DNA from: Streptomyces tuirus
Lineage (GTDB): Bacteria; Actinomycetota; Actinomycetes; Streptomycetales; Streptomycetaceae
DNA length: 64,000 nucleotides
NCBI GenBank assembly: GCA_018195615.1
Contig: JAGTPG010000002.1
Location: 1,054,001-1,118,000 of the forward strand
Direction: 5' to 3'
Shown here: positions 1-8,718 of the stretch, in pieces
Position numbering within the stretch: the stretch's first letter is position 1
Layout of the letters: each line of letters begins with the position of its first letter
The notes under the pieces: generated by a model
The model's input: only the letters and a program-made list of their open reading frames with translations
The model's database searches: none
What the model was told of the DNA's origin: nothing
Made by a program: the position numbers and the translations under genes

Positions 1-1
1 G

Positions 2-685
2 ACGCTGATCATGCAGGTCGAGGCGGGCCAGGTCGGCCGCCAGGGCGCGAACTCCGCCGGGATCGCACTCAACGCCAACGGGCTCGGCGGCCGCTTCAGC
101 GACGCGGTCGGCCTGCCGCAGACCGTCGTCCGCCGCAGTGTCCTCGACCAGTCCGCGATCACGGACGCCCTCGACGTGCTGTGCCGCACCCGGGCCCACA
201 TCGCCTCCAACGCGTTGCTGACCTGCCGCGAGGGCTTCGCCGTGGACCTGGAGACGACCCCGGCGGGTCACGGCTGGATGTATCCGACCGACGGTCTGCT
301 GGTGCACGGCAACCACTACCAGGCGGGCGTCCCCGCGGCCATCGCCGCCGACTACCGCCCCCTCTCCCCCGACTCCCTGGTCCGCGTCCCCCGGGCCGAG
401 GAGGGGCTCAAGGCGCTGCGGGGCTCCACGGGACCCGACGAGTCCCGCAAACTCATCAAACAGGCCCTGTCCGACCACCTCGGCCGGCCCGAGTCTCTGT
501 GCACGCACCCCGACCCGCGCAGACCCGCCGTGGAGCACTGGACCACCCTCGTGTCCTCCTGCGTGGACCTGACCACCGGCGACTACCACGTGACGGCCGG
601 CACCCCTTGCGACCGCGAATACCAGCACCTTCCCTGGAACCTTTACGACGGCCCCGACGGCTCCCCGGCTCGCCGCACCATCTGA
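2..685 (+). CDS. C45-type acyltransferase/hydrolase, C-terminal part
   Basis: The reading frame is already open at the left edge, so this is the 3' part of a longer gene. The segment GQVGRQGANSAGIALNANGL matches the region of acyl-CoA:6-aminopenicillanate acyltransferase (peptidase C45) proteins around the conserved Asn-Ser pair. These are N-terminal-nucleophile amide hydrolases that cleave themselves before a catalytic Cys. That Cys would lie upstream and cannot be seen. The remaining 225 or so residues carry family-typical stretches such as GNHYQAG and end normally. The stop lies 13 bases before an oligopeptide-importer SBP gene on the same strand, so hydrolase and importer are probably co-transcribed. 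The substrate is unknown; acylated amino acids, peptides or lactams are possible by family analogy only. Confidence 0.75.
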   Translation, partial: TLIMQVEAGQVGRQGANSAGIALNANGLGGRFSDAVGLPQTVVRRSVLDQSAITDALDVLCRTRAHIASNALLTCREGFAVDLETTPAGHGWMYPTDGLLVHGNHYQAGVPAAIAADYRPLSPDSLVRVPRAEEGLKALRGSTGPDESRKLIKQALSDHLGRPESLCTHPDPRRPAVEHWTTLVSSCVDLTTGDYHVTAGTPCDREYQHLPWNLYDGPDGSPARRTI

Positions 686-698
686 AAGAGGAAACCGG

Positions 699-2345
699 AT
701 GAACAGAACCTCTCGGAGAGCGGCGACCTGCGGTCTGGTCGTCACCGGCCTCCTCACCGCCGCCGGGTGCAGCGGCGCCGACACCGCCACCACCGGCGGC
801 AGCCCGGTCGACGCCGCGCGACTGAAGCTCACCCCGACCACCCCGGCCGCCCAGGGCCCGGTGCAGAAGGTGAACTGGCTGCTGGAGGACGAGCCCGACT
901 CCCTCGACCTCGACACCCAGGGCACCAGCGCCGGCCGTGTCGTCCTCACCAACGTCTGCGAGCGCCTCTACCAGCTCCAGCCCGACATGACGGTCAAGCC
1001 GTTCCTGGCGCGGAAGGCCGCGCAGCCGGACGACAGGACCCTGATCCTCACCGTCCGCCAGGGCGTCACCTTCCACGACGGCTCGAAGCTCACCGCCGAC
1101 GACGTCCTGTGGAGCCTGAAGCGGCACGCCGACCCGGACATGGAGCAGAGCGACGAGTTCGGCAACGTCTCGTCCATGGCGAAGACGGGCGCCGACGAGA
1201 TCACCGTCCGCTTCAAGAAGCCCGACGCCCTGTTCACCAAGGCCCTCGCGGGCGACGCCGGCCTCGTGTGGAACAAGGAGCAGGTGGAGAAGGCCGGCGA
1301 GGACTTCGGCACGCCCGGGCACGGCGACGCCTGCTCCGGACCCTACGAGCTGACCGGCTGGAAGTCGGGCGACTCGATCACCATCCGCGCCTACGACGGC
1401 TACTGGGGCGACAAGCCCCTCACCCAGGAGGTCGTCTTCCGCTGGGCCTCCGACAGCGCGCTGGTCAACGCCCTGAAGACCGGTGCCGCCGACGGCACCT
1501 TCGCCGAGTCGCCCAACACCGCCTCCGCGCTGCGCGGCGCCAAGGGCCTCGGCCAGTTCTACGGGCCCTCCACCGCCACGCTCGACCTCATCCCCACCGA
1601 ACGCGGCGGCCTGAAGGACCCGAGGGTCCGCCGCGCCCTGTCCCTCGCCCTGGACCGCGCCGGCATCGCCAAGTCCGGCTACGGCGGCCTGGTCCAGCCG
1701 TGGGCCAGCCCGGTCGGCTCCGGCTCCTGGGGTTACGCCAAGGCCGAGTTCGACGCCGCCCAGAAGCAGCTGGCGTCCGTGGCACCCGCCTCGCCCGACG
1801 CGGACGACCTCGCCGAGGCCAAGAAGCTGGTGAAGGACGCGGGAGTGCCCGCCGACCCGATCGTCATCGGCACCGACGCCAGCCAGGGCCGGACCGTCGT
1901 CGCCAACGCCGTACGCGCCGCCCTCCAGCGCATCGGGCTCCAGGGCGACGTCAAGACCGTGCCGACGGCCCAGTTCGAGGAGTTCTACAGCGATCCGCAG
2001 GCCCGCGCCGAGATCGACGTCCTGGTGGGCGACTGGTACATCTCCAAGTCCGATCCCATGGGCTTCTACGACAACGGCCTGTCGGACTCCTCCAACAACT
2101 GGATCGGCTTCAAGGACGCCACCTACGACGAGAAGGTGCACCAGGCGCTGTCCACGCTGGACGACGCCGAGCGTGCCGCCCTCGCGATCGACGTGCAGAA
2201 GCGGTTCACGGACGCGGCGGTGTGGATCCCGGTCGCACAGGTGCCCTCGGTGCTGGTGCTGAACAGTGAGCTGACCGGCGCGCCCGCCTCCCAGGCCTAT
2301 CTGTACTACCCGTGGGCGGCCGATCTGGGCGCGAGGAAGGGCTGA
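699..2345 (+). CDS. Dpp/Opp-type ABC importer, substrate-binding lipoprotein
   Basis: This 548-residue extracytoplasmic solute receptor belongs to the SBP_bac_5 family (peptide/nickel group). The N-terminus has Arg residues, a hydrophobic stretch and the lipobox TAAGC, so Cys24 should be lipidated and the protein anchored outside the membrane. The body shows the family pattern: VNWLLEDEPDSLDLD near residue 60, then VRQGVTFHDGSKLTADDVLWSL near residue 115. A GAGGAAA ribosome site lies 7 bases before the ATG. It is the first transporter gene of a five-gene + strand run. The ligand could be a peptide or another amide-containing compound and cannot be decided from sequence. Confidence 0.92.
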   Translation: MNRTSRRAATCGLVVTGLLTAAGCSGADTATTGGSPVDAARLKLTPTTPAAQGPVQKVNWLLEDEPDSLDLDTQGTSAGRVVLTNVCERLYQLQPDMTVKPFLARKAAQPDDRTLILTVRQGVTFHDGSKLTADDVLWSLKRHADPDMEQSDEFGNVSSMAKTGADEITVRFKKPDALFTKALAGDAGLVWNKEQVEKAGEDFGTPGHGDACSGPYELTGWKSGDSITIRAYDGYWGDKPLTQEVVFRWASDSALVNALKTGAADGTFAESPNTASALRGAKGLGQFYGPSTATLDLIPTERGGLKDPRVRRALSLALDRAGIAKSGYGGLVQPWASPVGSGSWGYAKAEFDAAQKQLASVAPASPDADDLAEAKKLVKDAGVPADPIVIGTDASQGRTVVANAVRAALQRIGLQGDVKTVPTAQFEEFYSDPQARAEIDVLVGDWYISKSDPMGFYDNGLSDSSNNWIGFKDATYDEKVHQALSTLDDAERAALAIDVQKRFTDAAVWIPVAQVPSVLVLNSELTGAPASQAYLYYPWAADLGARKG

Positions 2346-2350
2346 GCCCC

Positions 2351-3304
2351 ATGGCCGCACGCATCCTGCGGCGCCTGGCCGGTTTCCTGGCCACGCTCCT
2401 CGCCGCCTCCTTCGTCATCTTCGCCGCCGTGTACGCGGCCCCCGGCGACCCCGCCGTCTTCCTGGCCGGCGGCCGCGACGACCTCAGCCCCGAACGGCTC
2501 GTGGCCGTCCGCGCCCGGTACCACCTCGACGAACCGCTCGTCGTGCAGTACGGCCGCTGGCTCGCCGACTGCGTCCAGCTCGACCTCGGCCGCTCCTTCA
2601 AGTACGGCGACCAGGTGGCCGACCTGATCTCGGCCCGCCTGCCCACCACCGTCGAACTCGTCGCCTACGCCACCGTGTTGTTCGTCGTGCTCGGCGTGGG
2701 CTCCGGCATCCTCGCCGCGGTCCGGCAGTCCACCTGGGTCGACTCGGCGGTGGTCGGCGGGACGACGCTCGCCGCGTCCGTGCCGTCGTTCGTCGCGGCG
2801 ATCGCCCTCGTGTCGCTGTTCGGCGTGCAGCTCGGCTGGTTCCCCGTGACGGGCACCGGCAGCGGCTTCGCCGGCACCCTGCACCATCTGACCCTGCCCG
2901 CGCTGTCGCTGGCCCTCGGCGCGCTCGCGCTGATCAGCCGGGTCACCCGGCAGGCCATGGCGGACGCCGCCGCCTCCGACCACGTCGAGGCGGCCCGGGC
3001 CTCCGGCGTCCCGGAGCGGGACATCGTCCGCCGGCACGTGCTGCGCAACGCGCTCGGCCCGATCGTCACCATGTGCGGCCTGGTCATGGCCGGGATGCTC
3101 GCCGGGACGGTCGTGGTGGAGACCGCGTTCGGCATCAGCGGCATCGGCTCGCTGCTGGTCGGCGCGATCAACACGCACGACTTCCCGGTGGCGCAGGCGG
3201 TGCTGCTGCTCATGGTCACCGGCTATGTCGTCGTCACCACCGTCGTCGACCTGGTCCATCCGCTGCTCGACCCGCGCGTCCGTGAGGAGGCCCGTACCGC
3301 ATGA
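2351..3304 (+). CDS. Dpp/Opp-type ABC importer permease 1
   Basis: This integral membrane permease of the DppB type has 317 residues. The N-terminal helix (RILRRLAGFLATLLAASFVIF) and the AAPGDPA segment after it are typical of DppB proteins. The EAA loop that contacts the ATPase is visible as EAARASGVPERDIVRRHVLR at about residue 217, and roughly six membrane segments can be drawn. I chose the ATG just after the SBP stop rather than the in-frame ATG at 2312, which would overlap the SBP. The gene ends in an ATGA overlap with the next permease. Confidence 0.9.
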   Translation: MAARILRRLAGFLATLLAASFVIFAAVYAAPGDPAVFLAGGRDDLSPERLVAVRARYHLDEPLVVQYGRWLADCVQLDLGRSFKYGDQVADLISARLPTTVELVAYATVLFVVLGVGSGILAAVRQSTWVDSAVVGGTTLAASVPSFVAAIALVSLFGVQLGWFPVTGTGSGFAGTLHHLTLPALSLALGALALISRVTRQAMADAAASDHVEAARASGVPERDIVRRHVLRNALGPIVTMCGLVMAGMLAGTVVVETAFGISGIGSLLVGAINTHDFPVAQAVLLLMVTGYVVVTTVVDLVHPLLDPRVREEARTA

Positions 3305-4143
3305 CCGCGCTCACCCTCACCCCGATTCGCGTGCGCGCCCGACGCCCCGTGGGTGTGACCGTCGCCGCCGCATTCCTCGGCCTGGTGGTGCCGGCCGCGG
3401 TACTGGCCCCGCTGCTGGCGCCCTACGCCCCCGACGCCATCGACCTGTCCGCCTCGCTCGCCGGGACGAGCCCCGGCCACCTCCTGGGCACCGACTCCTC
3501 CGGCCAGGACCTCCTCTCCCGGGTCCTGTACGGCGCCCGCACCAGCCTCATCGCCCCGCTGCTGCTGCTCGCGGTGGCCGCGCTGCTCGGCGTGACCCTC
3601 GGGGTGCTGGCGGCTTGGCGGGGCGGCTGGACGGACGCCTTCGTCTCGCGGCTGACGGACGTGATGTACGCCTTCCCCGGGCTGCTGTTCACCGTCCTGA
3701 TCATCGCGGTCTTCGGCACCGGCATGACCACGTCCGTACTGGCCCTCGGGCTCGCCTACACACCGACGGTCGCCAAGTACACGCGCTCGCTGGCCCTTTC
3801 CGAGTCCCGCAAACCGTACGTCGACGCCTACCGCGTCCAGGGCATGGGCGGCGCCCGGATCTGCGCGCTGTACCTGGTGCCCAACCTGGGCCGGTCGGTC
3901 GCCGGTTACCTGGTCGTGCTGTTCGGTGAGGCGCTGATGTCGCTCGCCACCCTGTCCTACCTCGGGTTCGGCGCCCAACCGCCCAGTTCGGACTGGGGTC
4001 TGATGGTGCAGGAGGGCCAGGCGTCCGTCGTCCAGGGCGCACTGCTGCCCGCTCTCGTCCCCGGTACCGCGATCGCCCTGGTCGTCGTGTCGTTCAACGT
4101 CGTCGGTGTCTGGGCGGCCGACCGGCTCGGAGGGCGGAACTGA
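3301..4143 (+). CDS. Dpp/Opp-type ABC importer permease 2
   Basis: This 280-residue DppC-type permease has an N-terminal membrane helix, then the family hallmark HLLGTDSSGQDLLSRVLYGAR at about residue 60. About five more membrane segments follow. The EAA-type loop (YVDAYRVQGMGGARICALYLVP) sits near residue 175, and the family segment LSYLGFGAQPPSSDWG near residue 219. Its ATG overlaps the stop of the first permease (ATGA) and its TGA overlaps the start of the first ATPase (TGATG), so the three genes are translationally coupled. It should pair with the DppB-like permease to form the channel. Confidence 0.9.
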   Translation: MTALTLTPIRVRARRPVGVTVAAAFLGLVVPAAVLAPLLAPYAPDAIDLSASLAGTSPGHLLGTDSSGQDLLSRVLYGARTSLIAPLLLLAVAALLGVTLGVLAAWRGGWTDAFVSRLTDVMYAFPGLLFTVLIIAVFGTGMTTSVLALGLAYTPTVAKYTRSLALSESRKPYVDAYRVQGMGGARICALYLVPNLGRSVAGYLVVLFGEALMSLATLSYLGFGAQPPSSDWGLMVQEGQASVVQGALLPALVPGTAIALVVVSFNVVGVWAADRLGGRN

Positions 4144-5099
4144 TGCTGCTCACCCTCGATCACCTCACCGTCGATCTCCCGGGCGCGGCCCGGCCCCTCC
4201 TCGACGAGGTGTCCCTCCGGGTCGCCCCCGGCGAGGTCGTCGGCCTGGTCGGCGAGTCCGGCTCCGGCAAGTCGACCACGGCCAAAGCGGCCCTGGGCCT
4301 GCTGCCGGGCGGAGCCACCGCGTCCGGCACCGTCCGCGTCGGCGACGCCGATGTGCTGGCCCTCACCGGCGAGAACCTGCGCCGGCACCGGGCCCGTACC
4401 GTCGCGATGGTCCACCAGGATCCCCGCGCCGCCCTCAACCCCGTACGCCGCATCGGCGACTTCCTCCGCGAGCGCGGCGCCGACCGGACCCGGGCCGTCG
4501 AACTCCTCGCCGCCGTCGGCCTGTCCGACCCGGAACGCCGGTTGCGGCAGCGCCCGCACGAGTTGTCCGGCGGCATGCTCCAGCGGGTCGTCATCGCGGG
4601 CGCCCTGGCCGTCCGCCCCCGTCTGCTGCTGGCCGACGAGGCCACCAGCGCACTCGACGTCACCACCCAGGCGGAGATCCTCGCCCTGCTGCGCACCCTG
4701 CGCGCCGAGCAGGGGGCCGGGATGCTGTTCATCACCCACGACCTGCATCTGGCCGCCGCGTACTGCGACCGCGTGTACGTCATGTACGCGGGCCGGGTCG
4801 TCGAGGAGCGCACCGCCCGCGCCCTGTTCGCCGGTCCGGCGCATCCCTACACCCGCGGCCTGCTCTCCTGCTCCCCCACCCTGGGCGACACCTCCCGCAC
4901 CCTGCTGCCCATCCCGGGACGCCCGCCGTCCCTGTCCGACAGCTTCCCCGGCTGCCCCTTCGCGGCGCGCTGCCCCGACGCCGAGCCGGAGTGCGAGACC
5001 TGGCGGCCGGTGGCAGTGGACCTGCCGGACGGGGGCACGACGGCCTGCCGCCGCGTCCCGGCCGCCGTGCCGGCAGCGGCCGAAAGGAGCACGACATGA
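4143..5099 (+). CDS. Dpp/Opp-type ABC importer ATPase 1
   Basis: This 318-residue ATPase is of the DppD type. Walker A is GESGSGKST at residues 37-45, the Q-loop is MVHQDP at about 90, the signature LSGGMLQR starts at residue 142, Walker B is LLLADEATSALD at about 160, and the H-loop His is in FITHDL. The C-terminal oligo_HPY segment includes a cysteine pattern (CPFAARCPDAEPECE) often found in DppD/OppD proteins, where it may bind an Fe-S cluster. The start overlaps the permease stop. It powers uptake through the two preceding permeases together with the next ATPase. Confidence 0.92.
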   Translation: MLLTLDHLTVDLPGAARPLLDEVSLRVAPGEVVGLVGESGSGKSTTAKAALGLLPGGATASGTVRVGDADVLALTGENLRRHRARTVAMVHQDPRAALNPVRRIGDFLRERGADRTRAVELLAAVGLSDPERRLRQRPHELSGGMLQRVVIAGALAVRPRLLLADEATSALDVTTQAEILALLRTLRAEQGAGMLFITHDLHLAAAYCDRVYVMYAGRVVEERTARALFAGPAHPYTRGLLSCSPTLGDTSRTLLPIPGRPPSLSDSFPGCPFAARCPDAEPECETWRPVAVDLPDGGTTACRRVPAAVPAAAERSTT

Positions 5100-5913
5100 A
5101 GGACGAGGCTCTGCTCGTCGCCGACGGTCTGCGCAAGACCTACGCCCTCCCCGGCCGCGGCCGGCTCACCGCCGCCGAGGACGTGTCGTTCACCGTGGCC
5201 CGCGGCGGCTCGCTCGGCATCGTCGGCGAGTCCGGGTCGGGCAAGACGACGGTCGCCCGGATGCTGGTGGGGCTGGTGCGGCCCGACGCGGGCGGCGTCC
5301 GTGTCGACGGCCGCCCGCGCGAGGCCCGCACGCCCCGGCGGAAGGCGGCCCGGCTGGCCCGGGCCCGGGAGATCCAGATGGTCTTCCAGGACCCGTACGT
5401 CTCGCTCGACCCGCGGCTGACGGCCGCCCAGTGCCTGCGTACGGCCTTGCGCCTGCACGGCCGGGACGACGGGACGGCCGCGGAACTGCTCGACCGGGTC
5501 GGCCTCGGCGAACGCGAGGCCGCCTCCCTGCCCCGGCACCTCTCGGGCGGTCAGCGCCAGCGCCTCGCGATCGCCCGGGCGCTCGCCCCGGGGCCACGGG
5601 TGCTGGTGCTGGACGAGGCGGTGGCCGCGCTCGACGTGTCGATCCAGGCCCAGATCCTCCGGCTGCTCGACGAGATCCGCCGGGACACCGGGGTGGCCCT
5701 GGTCTTCGTCGGGCACGATCTGGCCGTGGTGCAGCACATCACCGACGAGGTGCTGGTCATGCGCCGGGCCGGGTCGTCGAACAGGGCCCCACCCGGCGGG
5801 TTCTGACCGATCCCGCTCACCCGTACACCCGGCTGCTGCTCGCGGCCGTACCCGGTGAGAACTGGGACCCGGCCGCGGCTGTGAAGGCCCGGGCGGACCT
5901 GCAGGCCCACTGA
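5096..5913 (+). CDS. Dpp/Opp-type ABC importer ATPase 2 (one lost base)
   Basis: This DppF-type ATPase starts at an ATG overlapping the stop of ATPase 1 (ATGA). It shows Walker A GESGSGKTT, Q-loop VFQDPYVSLDP, signature LSGGQRQR, Walker B VLVLDEAVAALD and an H-loop in FVGHDL. As printed, the frame breaks after VLVMRRA and stops at 5806. Adding one G in the run at about 5766-5768 restores GRVVEQGPTRRVL, then the DPAHPYTRLLLAAVP tail found in nearly all DppF proteins, ending at 5913 (272 residues). I regard the break as a sequencing error, not a pseudogene. It is the last gene of the importer operon and converges on the rhamnosidase gene. Confidence 0.88.
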
Positions 5914-5922
5914 GGCGCACGC

Positions 5923-8600
5923 TCACCCCGTCACCGGTTCGTCCTCCGGCGAGGAGAAGGGGTGGCGCAGCGGCAACGGCGGCCACTCGGGTGTCGTGAA
6001 TCCGTCCACGGTGAAGGTGTGGCTTCCCGAACCGACCTCGAACGGTGGCTCAGCGCTGGGGAGTTCGACCACGGCGGTGGTGTTGGGCGGCACGACTGCC
6101 GTGACGGTGAGGGTGTCGCCGTGCCGCTCCCAGCCGGCCTCGGCCCGCCCGTACGGAGTGAGGTGCGCGGCGTGCGCGCGGGTCAGCGTGCCGCCGGGCA
6201 CGGGTGCGATCCGCAGCCGCTTCCAGCCGGGCCCGGCCTCCCCGAGCCCCGCGACGGTCCGGTGCAGCCAGTCGGCCACCGCGCCGAGGCGTAGTGGTTG
6301 AAGGACGTCATCTCGCCCGGGTTGACGGTGCCGTCGGGCAGCAGCGAGTCCCAGCGCTCCCAGACGGTGGTGGCGCCCATGGTCACCGGGTACAGCCAGG
6401 ACGGGCAGCCGGTCTCCAGCAGCATCCGGTAGGCGATCTCGGGCGCGCCCGCCTCGGTGAGCGCGTCGCAGATCAGCGGGGTGCCCGCGAAGCCGGTCGC
6501 GATGCGGAAGCCGGCCCGGCGGACGATCTCCACCAGGCGCCGGCCGGCCCGCTCGCGCTGACGCCCGGTGGGCAACAGCGCGAACCGCAGGGCCAGCGCG
6601 TACGCGGTCTGCGCGTCGGAGGCCAGCAGACCGCCCGGCGTGACGAACTCGTCGGCGAAGGCGGCACGGACCCGGCCGGCGAGCCGTGTGTACCGCTCGG
6701 CATGGTCCGGTTTCCCCAGCAGGGCCGCGACCTCGGCCATGATCTCGGCGGTACGGGCCGCGTAGGCGTTGGCGACCAGGTCGCCGTCGGTACGGGCATC
6801 GCCCGGGCGGTCCGGCGGGGCGGCCGGGTCCAGCCAGTCGCCGAGCTGGAACTCGGCCCGCCACAGGCCACCGCCCTCCGTCACGTACCGCTCGAGCTCG
6901 TCCGCCCAGCCGGACATCGACGCCCACTGGGTGCGCAGCAGTCCCTGGTCGCCGAAGGCCCGGTACAGCGCCCACGGCACCAGGACCGCGCTGTCGGCCC
7001 AGATCGCGTTCGGCGCGCCCGGGAAGCCGTCGGGCAGGGCGTCCGGCACGACCAGGGGCGGGATCGCACCGCCGGGGCGGGCCAGTTGCTCGGCGGCGAG
7101 GTCCCGCAGCCAGGAGGCGAGCATGCCGGAGCAGTCGTGGAGGAAGGCGGCCGTGGGGGCGAAGACCGCGATGTCACCGGTCCAGCCGAGGCGTTCGTCA
7201 CGCTGCGGGCAGTCGGTCGGCAGGTCCAGGAAGTTGCCGCGCATGCCCCACACGATGTTCGCGTGCAGCTGGTCGACCAGGGGGTCGGAGCATTCGAACC
7301 AGCCGGTGCGCTCCATGTCGGTGTGCAGGACGACCGCTTCGACGTCATCCGGGTCCAACGTGCCCGGCCAACCGTCCACTTGGGCGTACCGGAAGCCGTG
7401 GAAGGTGAAGAGCGGCTCGTACGTCTCGCCCTCCGGGTCGCCCCTGAGGGTGTAGCGGTCGGTGGCGGCGGCGTGCCGCAGGGGGCGCAGGGCGAGTTCG
7501 CCGTGTTCCAGGACCTCGGCGTGGCGCAGGGTGACCGTCCGTCCCGCCTCACCGCGCACCCGGATCCGCAGGCGGCCGACGAGGTTCTGCCCGAAGTCCA
7601 GCACGGTGCGTCCGGACGGGGTGGTGAGCACCCGCGCGGGCTTCAGCGTCTGCGTGCGGCGTACGGGCGGGCCGATCGGCGCGACCAACTCGCCTCGGGG
7701 CGGGCCGAGTTCGATGACGGGCAGCCAGCCGCCGCCGGTCTCGCCGGGGGTGCACCACCCCGGGCGCTCCGAGCGGGCGTCGTACTCCTCGCCGTCGTAC
7801 AGCTCGGACCGGAGTACCGGGCCGGTCGCGGCCTGCCACCGGCCGTCGGTGGCGACGGTCTCGCGGCTGCCGTCGGCGTAGCGGATCTCCAGTTGGGCGA
7901 GCAGGGCGGGCCGGTCTCCGTAGACGGCGCGCCGGCCGCCGTGGAAGCCGAGCCGGCCGCCGTACCAGCCCTCGCCGAGCTGGGCGCCGAGCACGTTCTC
8001 GCCCTCGACCAGGTGCTCCGTCACGTCGTAGGTGAAGTACCGCAGCCGGTGGTGGTACGAGGACCAGCCCGGGGTGAGCACGTCCGCGCCGACGGGCCGG
8101 CCGTTGATCTCCGCCTGGCAGACGCCGAGCGCGGTGAGGTAGAGGCGGGCGGAGTCGACCGGGCCGCGCGGCCGGAAAGGGCGCCGCAGCAAGGCGACAG
8201 GCTGTGGCCGGTCCGGGTCGATGCCCAGGTCCGGGTGCGGGGCGATCGGTCGGGCCGTCCAGTCGGCCCGCTCCAGCAGCCCGGTCTCCGCATGGGCGAA
8301 CGGCGACCAGGCGGAGACCCGGTCCTCGGCGTCCCATACCCGTACCCGTGCCCCGACCCGGATCCGCGACGTCAGGTCCGGGCCGGGCCAGGCCACCAGC
8401 ACCGACGCGTCCGACGCGACCGGGTTGGACGTGCCGCCGATCACCGTGCCGGTGTCGTCGACGAGTTCGATCTCGTACGCCGACTGCCGCCAGTCGGGTG
8501 CGTCGGTCTCGGTGCGCCAGCTCAGCCGGGGCCGCCGCTCGCCGATCCCGAGCGGCTCCCGGTGGTGTTCGAAGACAGGGGCGGTGACCTTGGCGTGCAT
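5923..8600 (-). CDS. GH78 alpha-L-rhamnosidase (one lost base)
   Basis: This large glycoside hydrolase of about 892 residues starts MHAKVTAPVFEHHREPLGIG, the usual GH78 opening. N-terminal beta domains follow (LTALGVCQAEINGRPVG, LTPGWSSYHHRLRYFTYDVT), then the (alpha/alpha)6 catalytic domain with DCPQRDERLGWTGD, which carries the likely general acid, and TTVWERWDSLLPDG. The frame breaks after SFNHYA near 6288. One extra base there gives LGAVADWLHRTVAGLG and a normal C-terminal beta domain ending at 5923. No signal peptide is visible, so it probably acts inside the cell on imported rhamnosides. The ATG at 8600 has GAGGAG 7 bases upstream; a GTG at 8615 is an alternative start. Confidence 0.9.
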
Positions 8601-8627
8601 GGGGCCGCTCCTCACTGCGCACCTCCG

Positions 8628-8639
8628 TGAATCGTTTCA
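8628..8639. promoter_or_regulatory. LacI-family operator-like palindrome
   Basis: TGAATCGTTTCA is a near-perfect palindrome with a central CG and one mismatch between its arms. It lies 28 bases upstream of the rhamnosidase ATG. LacI-family regulators of sugar catabolism bind sites of this form (TGAA-n-CG-n-TTCA). No LacI-type regulator gene is in the window, so the regulator would act from elsewhere. Confidence 0.5.
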
Positions 8640-8657
8640 ATCAGGCCGGGCACGAGT

Positions 8658-8690
8658 GCCGCCCGAACTGGGATTCCCGGTTCGGGCGGC
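8658..8690 (-). terminator. Hairpin terminator downstream of P450
   Basis: GCCGCCCGAAC and GTTCGGGCGGC form a perfect 11-bp stem, with a further GGG/CCC pairing inside it and a three-base loop. It begins 29 bases past the P450 stop. It has no T tract, as is common for Streptomyces terminators. Confidence 0.65.
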
Positions 8691-8718
8691 GATAACCCGA
8701 TCTCGATCCGCGGTCCCC

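Noticed and set aside
456..2360. Long minus-strand open frame over the SBP gene
   Set aside because: It is a shadow of a real gene in G+C-rich DNA. Its translation is Gly/Arg/Ala-rich with no motif, while the + strand shows a full SBP.
6204..8630. 808-codon + strand open frame opposite the rhamnosidase
   Set aside because: Low-complexity composition and no motifs. The minus strand encodes a clear GH78 enzyme.
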